This document shows positions 1 through 8,425 of a stretch of DNA of 39,246 nt, piece after piece. Origin of the DNA: SAR324 cluster bacterium lautmerah10 (GTDB taxonomy: Bacteria; SAR324; NAC60-12). Positions within the stretch are counted from its first letter, which is position 1. Each line of letters opens with the position of its first letter. The stretch lies in contig LNZD02000009.1 in assembly GCA_001469005.2 (NCBI GenBank), positions 1-39,246 of the forward strand, given 5' to 3'. The notes beneath the pieces were generated by a model. It did no database searches. It had not been told where the DNA came from and worked only from the letters and a program-made list of their open reading frames with translations. The position numbers were made by a program, and so were the translations under genes.

Positions 1-301
1 TCATCACTTTCTGCCTCAGGCGATTTCGCAGTTCGGAACGGTTCCACTGAAGTCCCTTCAGATAGTTCATGTATTGCTGGAGGCGACCTGGCTGAAGGAG
101 CTTCTGGATCAACTGACCTTCCTGCTCATAAAATTCCCGAATCACCTGCTCGCCATTGTTGAATTCCGCTTCAGTTGCATCATCGAAAAGAAACCCGGAG
201 CGATGAAGATGCTCGCATAACTGAATCAAAAGCGATTCCTCATCGGGAATCAACGGATCAACGTAGGTGGAATATTCCTTGAGAACTGCGTGTCGATGCA
301 T
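1..301 (-). CDS. Hypothetical protein, N-terminal 100 residues only (runs off left edge)
   Basis: An uninterrupted minus-strand frame starts at the ATG complementary to 299-301 and stays open for 100 codons to the window edge, so only the N-terminal part is present. An in-frame stop lies at 338-340, so the start cannot be far upstream. The visible protein is hydrophilic, glutamine- and glutamate-rich and mostly helical in character, with no signal peptide, membrane segment or motif I recognise. An AAGGAA stretch lies about 18 bases before the ATG, which is far for a ribosome binding site. It is divergent from the ABC-F gene at 646. Function unknown; that it is a real gene rests on the open frame and ordinary codon use. 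Confidence 0.6.
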   Translation of the reverse strand, partial: MHRHAVLKEYSTYVDPLIPDEESLLIQLCEHLHRSGFLFDDATEAEFNNGEQVIREFYEQEGQLIQKLLQPGRLQQYMNYLKGLQWNRSELRNRLRQKVM

Positions 302-645
302 GGTTAGGGCAAAACAGAATTCCTTATGAAGGATGGATTAAATCAGGAACAGAATTCACATTTTTGAAAGGTTGGAAAACATTCCCATTAAAAGCAAAAT
401 AATGGCCAATTCGGAATCAGTTCAAAAGGCATTTAGGATGCCGATCTAGACTCTAGAGGGACTCCTGTATTTCGTTTTGTGCTTGGAGACTCATTTCATT
501 ATGTTAATGCATGAAGAATCAAGGAAAAGACTCAGGAGAAAAATTTTAAGCAGTTGGTATCTTGATCAAATGGTTTCCCAAAAAAAGAAATCAATCATCT
601 TTTGTATCTCAAAACCTTAGTGCCGTTCGAGAAAATTCTTAGCAC
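302..645. other. Intergenic region between divergent genes
   Basis: This 344-base AT-rich stretch separates the minus-strand partial gene from the plus-strand ABC-F gene, so it should contain both promoters. I see no coding frame, no strong hairpin and no repeat. No -35/-10 pair stands out enough to name. Confidence 0.5.
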
Positions 646-2577
646 ATGATCAGCATCACCGACTTGGCCATGCAGTATGGTCAGAAGACCCTTTTTGAAA
701 ATGCATCCCTGAATTTTGATCCGGGAAAACGCTACGGGCTTGTGGGTGCCAATGGATCTGGAAAATCTACCTTGCTGCGAATCATCAGCGGTGAAGAGTT
801 GCCCAGCAAGGGTTTGGTCTCCATTCCAAAAAATTTAAGCCCTGGGCTGCTTAAACAGGATCATTTCCGTTACGAAAACGTCAAAGTCAGTGATGTTGTG
901 CTCCAGGGAAATCCACGTCTCTGGAATGCCTTCAGTGAAAAAGAGCAATTGCTGGCTGAGAATAGTGACGATGAAGAAAGCGGAAATCGATTAGCACATC
1001 TGGAAGTCATCATTGCGGAAGAAGACGGCTATGCCGCAGAAGCTCAAGTTGAAGAAATGCTGAGTGGTTTGGGAATCGGCCCGGCCTATCATCATGGACC
1101 GATGAAAGCTCTTTCAGGAGGATTCAAACTGAGGGTTTTATTGGGGCAACTGCTTTTTGCCAAGCCCAGCCTGTTGATGCTGGATGAACCGACCAACCAC
1201 CTGGACATCATATCTATCCGCTGGCTTGAAAATTTTTTGGTCCACGAATACCAGGGCACACTGATCTTCATCTCCCACGATCGTAACTTTTTGAATGCTG
1301 TTTCAACCCATACGGTTGATATCGACTACCAGGAACTAAGGCTTTATCCTGGCAATTATGATCAGTTCCTGGAAGCAAAAGCCCTCAACGAATCACAGAA
1401 ACAGAAAGAGATCGAAAGTCTGGAACGCAAAACTGCGGAAATGCAGGCATTTGTAGAACGTTTCCGCTACAAGGCTACAAAAGCCCGACAGGCTCAGTCA
1501 CGGGTGAAGCAGCTGGAAAAAATGGAAATCCCGGAAATCACCCGTTCTTCCCGGATTTACCCGAAACTTAAGTTTGAACAGGAACGGCCTTCCGGCAGGA
1601 TCACTTTGACTTCCAGGAAAATTTCAAAACAATTTGCCGAAATCCAGGTTCTGAATGGCATCAATTTCAAACTTGAACGGGGCGAAAAAATTGCCGTCAT
1701 CGGACCCAACGGAATCGGAAAATCCACCCTTTTGAAAATCCTGCTCGGAGAACTGGAATCAGATGAGGGGGATTATGAATGGGGTTATGAAACCAGCATT
1801 TCCTACTTTGCCCAGGATCATCACGAAAATCTGAAAGGACGGATCAGTGCTTATGACTGGCTCTATCAGTTTGGTCAGCAGGAAAACATCGGCACCATCC
1901 GCGGTCTGCTCGGCAGGGTCCTCCTTTCCGGCGATGAAGCCCTCAAAAGCGTTTCCTCCCTAAGCGGCGGTGAAGCTGCGAGGCTGCTTTTTGCGAAAAT
2001 CATGCTGGAAAAAAGAAATGTTCTGGTTCTTGATGAACCCACCAATCATCTTGATCTGGAAGGGGTGGAGGCCCTGGCACAGGCCTTAAAGGATTTCCCG
2101 GGAACGGTGATTGTCGTCAGTCATGACCGTCATTTTGTCTCGGAAGTTGCCACCCACGTCCTTGAACTCACCCCGGAGGGTGCCCGGGATTTTGCAGGCA
2201 GTTACGAGGAATACCTCGAGCATTTTGGTGACGATTACCTGAGCCGGGATCAGGCCTTGAGCCAGACCCGTGAAACTAAAAAGCCCTCTGAACTCAACGG
2301 CAAACAGAGAAACCGCAAAGAGCTGAAAAAGCTGATTTCAAAGCTTACTCGAGAAACCAACCTGCTTGAGGAAACCATCTCCGATCAGGAAGCTCAAATC
2401 CGCAACATCGACTTGATCTTCAGCGGTAAGGATTTTTTTAAGAATGCAGACAATCGGAAGATTGAAAACATGCAGACCAGTAAAATTGAATTGGAACAGG
2501 AACTAAAACTTCATATGCGGGAATGGGAGACCAAAACCCATCAATTGGAAGAAGCCCGCACTGAATTTGAAAACTGA
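646..2577 (+). CDS. ABC-F family ATPase (YheS/Uup-like), 643 aa
   Basis: Two ABC ATPase cassettes are fused in tandem with no membrane segment, the hallmark of the ABC-F family, whose members act on ribosomes. Cassette one has Walker A GANGSGKST at residues 34-42 and a signature LSGG followed by Walker B MLDEPTNHLD. Cassette two has Walker A GPNGIGKST near residue 353 and SLSGGE with VLDEPTNHLD. Between them is the interdomain linker with the KATKARQAQSR motif typical of YheS and Uup. The last 110 or so residues form a charged coiled coil. The length is close to E. coli YheS (637 aa). The family is clear; the subfamily and exact substrate (stalled ribosome rescue, resistance or assembly) are not decided by the sequence. 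The gene stands alone upstream of the CHAT gene. Confidence 0.9.
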   Translation: MISITDLAMQYGQKTLFENASLNFDPGKRYGLVGANGSGKSTLLRIISGEELPSKGLVSIPKNLSPGLLKQDHFRYENVKVSDVVLQGNPRLWNAFSEKEQLLAENSDDEESGNRLAHLEVIIAEEDGYAAEAQVEEMLSGLGIGPAYHHGPMKALSGGFKLRVLLGQLLFAKPSLLMLDEPTNHLDIISIRWLENFLVHEYQGTLIFISHDRNFLNAVSTHTVDIDYQELRLYPGNYDQFLEAKALNESQKQKEIESLERKTAEMQAFVERFRYKATKARQAQSRVKQLEKMEIPEITRSSRIYPKLKFEQERPSGRITLTSRKISKQFAEIQVLNGINFKLERGEKIAVIGPNGIGKSTLLKILLGELESDEGDYEWGYETSISYFAQDHHENLKGRISAYDWLYQFGQQENIGTIRGLLGRVLLSGDEALKSVSSLSGGEAARLLFAKIMLEKRNVLVLDEPTNHLDLEGVEALAQALKDFPGTVIVVSHDRHFVSEVATHVLELTPEGARDFAGSYEEYLEHFGDDYLSRDQALSQTRETKKPSELNGKQRNRKELKKLISKLTRETNLLEETISDQEAQIRNIDLIFSGKDFFKNADNRKIENMQTSKIELEQELKLHMREWETKTHQLEEARTEFEN

Positions 2578-2752
2578 GGAATTTCTAATGGTTTTCTCTT
2601 TGTGATATGTGGTATCAAAAGGAGATAAAGAAAACACGGATTCGGTTTTGTTTTTGAATGCCCTGAACAATAAAAAAATCTCGAACTATCGTTAGATAGC
2701 GAATGACTAAAATCTTTTTGAATTGAAGCTCACCATTTCCACAGAGGTAAGG

Positions 2753-5700
2753 ATGAAAAAAACAGCAATTAGAAAACTAGTCAAAACCTCGATCGCATGT
2801 TTTTTCGTTATTTTCATTGCCCTCGGCAACATTTCCCTCAAAGCACAACAAAGTGCGACAGGGCTTTCCCAAGACGAAGCTAGAGAACTCTGGGAGCAGC
2901 GTCAGTTTGAAGTGGAAGACCTTTACATGCAGGGTGAACTCGAAGAAGCACTGAAGCTTGCTGCGGAAGCATCAGGACTTTCCGTCAAAGCTTATGGGGC
3001 AACCGATCCCAACACCTTTAATTCGAGGCTCACAGAAGCTCTGCTGATGGCGGAAATGGGCTTGCTTGAAGAAGCCAATGTCCTCTATGAGCAGCTTTTG
3101 AAGCAGGCACAGGATACGGATCAATCTGAATTGGCCTTATTGGTTCTTGATGCCTATGCAGGCTTCCTGGGCATGATCGACCCGCAAATGGCTGAAACCG
3201 TCTATGAGGAAGCTTACCAGATCTCCCGAAGTTCCCTCGGCATGGACGATCCGCAAACCATGCTTCGTCTCCAGGCCCTAGGGCTCAATCAACAAGATCA
3301 GGGACGATTTGATCAGGCAGAAGAAATCCTCAGAGAAACCGCCAATGGTCTGGCACAAACTCTGGGTGAGCAAGATCCTGATGCGCTCGCAGCTTCAGCC
3401 CTGCTGGGAGCACTTTATCTGAACAGGGGGAAACTGAAAGAGGCTCAGCCAACCTTTGAAAAAACGCTTTCGGGTCAGGAACAAGTTCTGGGAGACCAGG
3501 CATTTGAAACCCTTGAGACCAAGGAGAATCTTGCAGAAACCTACCGTCAATTGGGTGAATACGGAAAAGCCGAACCGCTTTTTCTAGAAGTTTTAACAAC
3601 CGCCACCGCCGAACTGGGTGAAGAAGATCCTCTGACCATCCAGACCATCAGTCACCTGGCACAGCTTTATGAAGATACAGGTAGGCTTGAAGAAGCCCTC
3701 GAGCAGCATCGGAAAGTTTATGAACTGGAACTCGCTCTGCTTGGAGAAACACATCCCAACACGGCTGGGGACCTGAACAACATGGCCAGTGTCTACCGCA
3801 GGCTCGGTGAGTACGAAAAAGCTGAAAAGCATTTTCGTGATGCCATGAGAAGGATGATTACTGCACTCGGGGAAGAAAGTCCACAGTCCGTTTCGGTCAT
3901 GAATAACCTGGCCCTGCTTCTAGAAAATCAGGGACTTTATGATGAAGCGGAACCCCTTTTCAAGAAAAGCCACGCCATTTCTGAACAGATTCAGGGATCG
4001 AAACATCCCACCACCCTGGCATTGCTGAACAATCTGGCCTTTCTTTATGAATCCCAGGGAGATTTTCAACGTTCCGAATTGAATTATGAAAAAGTCATAG
4101 AACTGAACAAAGAGGTTTATGGGAGGGAGCACCCCAATACCATTGCCAGCATCAACAACCTCGCATATCTCTATCTTCGTGACGACAAACCCGAAAAAGC
4201 GGAACCCAGATTTACTTTGGCTTACGATCTTTGGAGGAAAAAATTCGGGGAACGGCATCAGAATACCCTGAAAGCGCTGAATAACCTCGGCAGAGTTCAC
4301 AAGAATCTGGGGAATCTTGATACTTCCGAAAAACACCTGACCCAGGCATTGGAGGGACGTACTGCCATTTTTGGGAAAAAGCATGCGGATACCTTGCGTA
4401 GTATGAATGACCTTGGGGAATTGCTTGTGCTCCAGGAAAAGCCTGAAGAAGCCCTGGAACTGTTTGAGGAAACCCTGGAACTGGAATACGAAGTTTTAGG
4501 AAAAAGTCACCCCTACACCTTTGAAACCCTGAATAACCTGGCACAACTGAAAGAAGATCTTGGCCTGCTTGACGAAGCCTTTGAAATTCGAAAAACAGGG
4601 TTTGAACAACGCAATACCTTTTTCGATCGGGTACTTTGGGTCGCCGGAGACAATACACGTCAATCCTACATCCGCCTCCATAAGCCTGAGCAGGATGCCT
4701 ACATCCAACTGCTGCTCAATATTGATGATGAACGAACTGCTGAAAATCTTTTTCAGATCAGCCTGAAACGCAAAGGCTTGCTGTTGAAAATTACCAGTGA
4801 AACCCAGCAGGTAGTGAAAATGTCAGGTTCTCCAAAACTGAAAAAACTTACAGAGGATTTGACTGAAGCTCGAAAAGAGTTGGCTTCACTGACCCTTGCA
4901 GGGCCGAACGATGAAAACCGTGACCAATTTGGAGAACTGGTCTTTAAACTTGAAGAAAAAATCAATGCCCTCCAGTTGGATCTTGGAGCCTCAAGCCAGG
5001 TTTACCGTCAGACCCTGGCCCAAGCCGAACCGGAAGAGGTGCTTGACGCCTTGGGAGATAGCGCGCTGGTCGATTTCCTTGCGTACAGGGATAAGGAAGA
5101 CATACTTAAAATACTGGCCCTCGTCGGTTATCAGGGGGAGTGGTTTGTATTCGATTATGGAGAATTGGAATACATCCAGATAGTCATCTCCGAACTTCGA
5201 GAAATCATCCAGGATGAAGGCGCAGAGGACGAGGACATCAAGAGTGTGGCCTATGAGCTTTGGGAACCTCTTTGGAGCCCTCTGATGGATTACATTTCCG
5301 ATGCCGAATCGATTTTCATCTCCCCGGACAGTGTTCTCAATGTTCTCCCATTTGATGTCCTGGTTGATGATTCTGAAAGTTACCTGATCGAAAATTACGA
5401 CCTTCGTATCATCAGTTCCTCCCGTGATCTTGCTGTCAATCTGGTGGAACCGGTCAGTGGAGATATGTTGATCCTTGCCGGTCCTGATTTTGATTCCAAG
5501 AAATTGCTGGAAAGCCCCCAGGCCCGTGAGGTATCACGAAAAAGGTCACGAAGTGTGGCCCAGGGAGCAAGGATGGGTTCGGGTTTACGAGGACTGAATT
5601 TTGACCCCCTGCCGGGGGCGGAAAAAGAAGGTGAAGTGATCAAAGTGGTTTCTGATGAAAAAGAAAGGAAAACATCCATCTTCACACTCCAGTCTGCCGA

Positions 5701-6277
5701 AGAACAACAACTCAGGGAGATCACAAGACCTCCTGAAGTACTCCACATCGCGACCCACGGCTTTTTCCTCAAAGAGGATGAAAAACTCTCCAAACGCATC
5801 CAGGGACTTGCCAGGGGAGGCGGAAACCGCTTACCCCCGCCTGCAGACAATCCACTGTTGAGAGCAGGACTGGCATTCACCGGTCTCAATGCCAATGCTC
5901 CTCTGTTAGGGGAAATCGATACCGACAACGACGGCGTCCTGACTGCAATGGAAGTATTGAATCTGGATCTTGCAGGAACCCAGCTGGTCGTTCTATCAGC
6001 CTGTGAAACGGGACTTGGTGAAATCCATGAAGGCGAAGGGGTCTATGGCCTGAGACGTTCTTTCCAGGAAGCAGGAGTGAGTAATGTAGTTAACTCCTTC
6101 TGGGAAGTCAGTGACGCAGGAACGCAGTTATTGATGGCCAAATTCTACGCCAAGTTTCTCGGAGGAATGCCCGCCAGGGAAGCAATGCGGGAGGCTAGAC
6201 TGGAAATGCTCGAAACCCTTGAATGGAGTGCGCCTTATTACTGGTCTGCCTTCGTGCTTGTCGGTCGAAACAGTTGA
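2753..6277 (+). CDS. Secreted TPR-repeat protein with C-terminal CHAT (caspase-like) protease domain, 1174 aa
   Basis: I start at the ATG at 2753, preceded by AGAGGT; the TTG at 2723 would put ten residues before a normal signal peptide. Residues 1-30 have a basic start, a hydrophobic core and a likely cleavage after LKA, so the protein should leave the cytoplasm. About twelve repeats of roughly 42 residues follow, of the kinesin-light-chain TPR type, with the recurring pattern LGxxHPxTxxxxNNLA. The C-terminal part is a CHAT domain with the catalytic dyad in HIATHGFF (His1002) and LSACETG (Cys1084). Between them, residues 1056-1067 match a canonical EF-hand loop. CHAT proteins are peptidases of the caspase/separase clan; the substrate is unknown. 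No partner genes of a known CHAT defence system (gasdermin, CRISPR, TRIP-like) are adjacent. The gene is monocistronic and convergent with ybaK. Confidence 0.9.
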   Translation: MKKTAIRKLVKTSIACFFVIFIALGNISLKAQQSATGLSQDEARELWEQRQFEVEDLYMQGELEEALKLAAEASGLSVKAYGATDPNTFNSRLTEALLMAEMGLLEEANVLYEQLLKQAQDTDQSELALLVLDAYAGFLGMIDPQMAETVYEEAYQISRSSLGMDDPQTMLRLQALGLNQQDQGRFDQAEEILRETANGLAQTLGEQDPDALAASALLGALYLNRGKLKEAQPTFEKTLSGQEQVLGDQAFETLETKENLAETYRQLGEYGKAEPLFLEVLTTATAELGEEDPLTIQTISHLAQLYEDTGRLEEALEQHRKVYELELALLGETHPNTAGDLNNMASVYRRLGEYEKAEKHFRDAMRRMITALGEESPQSVSVMNNLALLLENQGLYDEAEPLFKKSHAISEQIQGSKHPTTLALLNNLAFLYESQGDFQRSELNYEKVIELNKEVYGREHPNTIASINNLAYLYLRDDKPEKAEPRFTLAYDLWRKKFGERHQNTLKALNNLGRVHKNLGNLDTSEKHLTQALEGRTAIFGKKHADTLRSMNDLGELLVLQEKPEEALELFEETLELEYEVLGKSHPYTFETLNNLAQLKEDLGLLDEAFEIRKTGFEQRNTFFDRVLWVAGDNTRQSYIRLHKPEQDAYIQLLLNIDDERTAENLFQISLKRKGLLLKITSETQQVVKMSGSPKLKKLTEDLTEARKELASLTLAGPNDENRDQFGELVFKLEEKINALQLDLGASSQVYRQTLAQAEPEEVLDALGDSALVDFLAYRDKEDILKILALVGYQGEWFVFDYGELEYIQIVISELREIIQDEGAEDEDIKSVAYELWEPLWSPLMDYISDAESIFISPDSVLNVLPFDVLVDDSESYLIENYDLRIISSSRDLAVNLVEPVSGDMLILAGPDFDSKKLLESPQAREVSRKRSRSVAQGARMGSGLRGLNFDPLPGAEKEGEVIKVVSDEKERKTSIFTLQSAEEQQLREITRPPEVLHIATHGFFLKEDEKLSKRIQGLARGGGNRLPPPADNPLLRAGLAFTGLNANAPLLGEIDTDNDGVLTAMEVLNLDLAGTQLVVLSACETGLGEIHEGEGVYGLRRSFQEAGVSNVVNSFWEVSDAGTQLLMAKFYAKFLGGMPAREAMREARLEMLETLEWSAPYYWSAFVLVGRNS

Positions 6278-6295
6278 AGCAGGATTCAATTTTTT
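6274..6295 (+). terminator. Possible weak terminator after the CHAT gene
   Basis: TTGAA (6274-6278) can pair with TTCAA (6285-6289) and is followed directly by six T residues. The stem is short and A/T-rich and overlaps the stop codon, so this is only a weak candidate. It lies in the 31-base gap between two convergent genes, where a terminator is expected. Confidence 0.3.
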
Positions 6296-6308
6296 ATTTT
6301 GAACCGGA

Positions 6309-6794
6309 TCAGTTGACCTTGATGTCAACTGCTTCAGCAGTGCATAGTTCCAAAAGCACCTGGGGTTTGATGGGAAAAACAGCGTAAGGAGAACCAGCCG
6401 CTGCCCAGACCTGTGAAAATTGTAAAAGGTCCAGATCCATAAATGTCTGCAGCGGCTCAATGTGCCCTGCAGGAGGCACCCCGCCGATCACAAACCCGGT
6501 GACTTCCCGGACAAAATCCGCATCGGCTCTTTTCAGTTTTCCACCAACCAGTTTTTTCAGCTTTTTTTCATCCACACGGTTTGTCCCGCTTGCAATCACC
6601 AGGATGGGTCGGAGGGTATCCTTGACATAAAAAACGATCGACTTTGCTATCTCCTCCACTTCACAGCCGATTGCCGCTGCGGCTTCAGCAGAAGTTCGGG
6701 TCGATTCCGAAAGTTCAACCACTTTTTCTTCGATTCCCCTGGAACTTAAAAAATCCTGAAAATTGGCTGCTTTTGGTGAAAGCTGTTGGTTCAT
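6309..6794 (-). CDS. YbaK/EbsC-type aminoacyl-tRNA deacylase, 161 aa
   Basis: The family hydrolyses mischarged aminoacyl-tRNA such as Cys-tRNA(Pro) or Ala-tRNA(Pro). The protein has the conserved order of the family: an N-terminal helix, the AKSIVF segment with the conserved lysine, the FVREVTGFVIGGVPPAGH loop that lines the active site, and a C-terminal AAGSPYAVF strand. Length fits free-standing YbaK-like proteins (about 155-160 aa). I chose the ATG at 6794; a longer frame starting with TTG at 6857 adds 21 residues without family similarity. It is convergent with the CHAT gene and follows trmL on the same strand after a gap of about 90 bases. The exact mischarged substrate cannot be read from the sequence. 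Confidence 0.88.
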   Translation of the reverse strand: MNQQLSPKAANFQDFLSSRGIEEKVVELSESTRTSAEAAAAIGCEVEEIAKSIVFYVKDTLRPILVIASGTNRVDEKKLKKLVGGKLKRADADFVREVTGFVIGGVPPAGHIEPLQTFMDLDLLQFSQVWAAAGSPYAVFPIKPQVLLELCTAEAVDIKVN

Positions 6795-6883
6795 TGAAAT
6801 TCTTTGATGAGTCTTCTTTTTGCTTCCAATATCAGGATTTTTATTAAATATACTCAATCAAATAATCTTTACAACCCATTGAT

Positions 6884-7360
6884 TTAAAAGACTTTCATTT
6901 GTCTGAGTGCATCATAAACCACAATCGCGACGGACGATCCAAGATTCAGGCTTCTTACTCCTGATTCCCACATGGGAATGGTAAATGCCTGTTCGGCATA
7001 ACGCTCAAGCCATGCTTTGGGAAGCCCTGTCGTTTCCTTGCCGAAAAAGAGGTAATCCCCGTGAGAAGGATTCATTTGAGTATAAGGCTTATGAACATGG
7101 ACTGAGAGGCAGCGGATTGATGCTTCAGGGAGATTTTGCAGGAAGGCCTCAGGATCTTCATGATATTCCCAGCTCACCCATTGCCAGTAATCAAGGCCCG
7201 CTCGCTTGAGTTGGCTGTCGGTCAACTCGAAACCCAGCTTTCCCAACAGGATCAGATGACATCGAACTGCAGCACAGAGCCTGGCAATATTTCCGGTATT
7301 GGGAGGAATCTGGGGTTCGTAAAGGACAACATTCAGTGGAGGATCTTCATGTATCCGCAT
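6884..7360 (-). CDS. trmL: tRNA (cytidine/uridine-34 2'-O)-methyltransferase TrmL, 158 aa
   Basis: This is a small SPOUT-class methyltransferase that 2'-O-methylates the wobble base of tRNA-Leu isoacceptors. The knotted fold motifs are visible: VLYEPQIPPNTGNIARLC at the N terminus, FGKETTGLP in the middle (motif 2), and IPMWESGVRSLNLGSSVAIVVYDALRQ at the C terminus (motif 3). Length matches E. coli TrmL (157 aa). GAGG lies just before the ATG and overlaps the stop region of ddl, six bases away, so the two genes are probably translated from one message. Confidence 0.93.
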   Translation of the reverse strand: MRIHEDPPLNVVLYEPQIPPNTGNIARLCAAVRCHLILLGKLGFELTDSQLKRAGLDYWQWVSWEYHEDPEAFLQNLPEASIRCLSVHVHKPYTQMNPSHGDYLFFGKETTGLPKAWLERYAEQAFTIPMWESGVRSLNLGSSVAIVVYDALRQMKVF

Positions 7361-7366
7361 CGATCC

Positions 7367-8422
7367 TCAGTTTTCGAGGGCAAGTTCAATCAGGTGTTCC
7401 AGTAGTTTTGAATAAGACATACCGGATGCTTCCCATAACTTGGGGTACATACTGATGCTGGTAAATCCAGGTAGCGTATTGATTTCATTGATAAAAAAAT
7501 CGTCATCTTGGTTTAGAAAAAAATCAACCCGCGCCATCCCCCTGCATTCTGTGCAACGAAAAGCCTCCACAGCGGCTTCACGTATTTTCAGGGATGTCTT
7601 GGATTCGATTTGAGCAGGGATGATCAAATCAGCTCCTTCATCATCCACGTATTTGGCTTCATAGGAGTAAAAATCATGACGTGGTACAATTTCACCCAAT
7701 ACCTCAGCCGCTTTAGGGGAATCATTTCCTAAAACAGAGCACTCGATCTCGCGGCCCTGGACTGCTTTTTCGATCATGATTTTTCGGTCTATTCCGAATG
7801 CATCTTTGATTGCTGCCTGAAATTCCCTGGCATTATGGACTTTGCTCACTCCCAGTGAAGAACCTTCCCGACAGGGTTTGACGAAAAGTGTGGAACCCAG
7901 TTCTTGGATCAATTCTTCATAATCTATAAAATCTCCGGAACGAAACACACGGTAGCTGACTACTGGTAGATCGTTCTGAATCAAAAGTCTCTTGCAAACA
8001 TCTTTGTCCATACAGATGGCCGAACCATAAACTTCTGATCCGACATAGGGTTTACCAGCCAATTCCAAAAGTCCCTGAAGCGCTCCATCTTCTCCCAGGC
8101 GACCATGAGTGATTGGGAAGAAAACATCGATGTCATCCAGTGAACCGGAATTTTCTGGTCTGATTACCAAGGATTGTCGTTCCGGAATCGTAACTGGAAG
8201 AGAGGAAGTAAAAGCCACTTTCCGGACATCCTCATGATTTTCCAGAAAATTTTCTGAATCTCCAAGAAACCATGAACCATCCTGGCTGATGCCGATCATC
8301 CGCACATCAAAGCGGTTCCGGTCAAGGGCTTTTTGGATATGATAGGCAGAAATCAGGGAAACCTGATGCTCGCCGCTGGTACCGCCGCAGATCAAGCCGA
8401 CCTTGAGACGGGTAGAATTCAT
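7367..8422 (-). CDS. ddl: D-alanine--D-alanine ligase, 351 aa
   Basis: Makes the D-Ala-D-Ala dipeptide for peptidoglycan using ATP. The N-terminal part carries CGGTSGEHQVSL and THGRLGEDGALQGLLEL; the central ATP-grasp part has VKPCREGSSLGVSKV; the omega loop reads YSYEAKYVD; the C terminus has the metal-binding stretch FINEINTLPGFTSISMYPKLW. The tyrosine- and lysine-containing omega loop is that of true D-Ala-D-Ala ligases, not of D-Ala-D-Lac (VanA-type) enzymes. Length and residue pattern fit the DdlA type. Only three bases separate it from aspS upstream, so it is likely in one operon with aspS and trmL. Confidence 0.95.
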   Translation of the reverse strand: MNSTRLKVGLICGGTSGEHQVSLISAYHIQKALDRNRFDVRMIGISQDGSWFLGDSENFLENHEDVRKVAFTSSLPVTIPERQSLVIRPENSGSLDDIDVFFPITHGRLGEDGALQGLLELAGKPYVGSEVYGSAICMDKDVCKRLLIQNDLPVVSYRVFRSGDFIDYEELIQELGSTLFVKPCREGSSLGVSKVHNAREFQAAIKDAFGIDRKIMIEKAVQGREIECSVLGNDSPKAAEVLGEIVPRHDFYSYEAKYVDDEGADLIIPAQIESKTSLKIREAAVEAFRCTECRGMARVDFFLNQDDDFFINEINTLPGFTSISMYPKLWEASGMSYSKLLEHLIELALEN

Positions 8423-8425
8423 GAC

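Noticed and set aside
3920..4384. Antisense frames in the TPR repeat part (148 to 154 codons)
   Set aside because: Repeated codons in the TPR array give long antisense frames automatically; no start site or motif supports them.
5395..5928. 177-codon frame opposite the CHAT gene
   Set aside because: It is contained in the CHAT gene and encodes a Ser/Arg-rich peptide with no features; a shadow.
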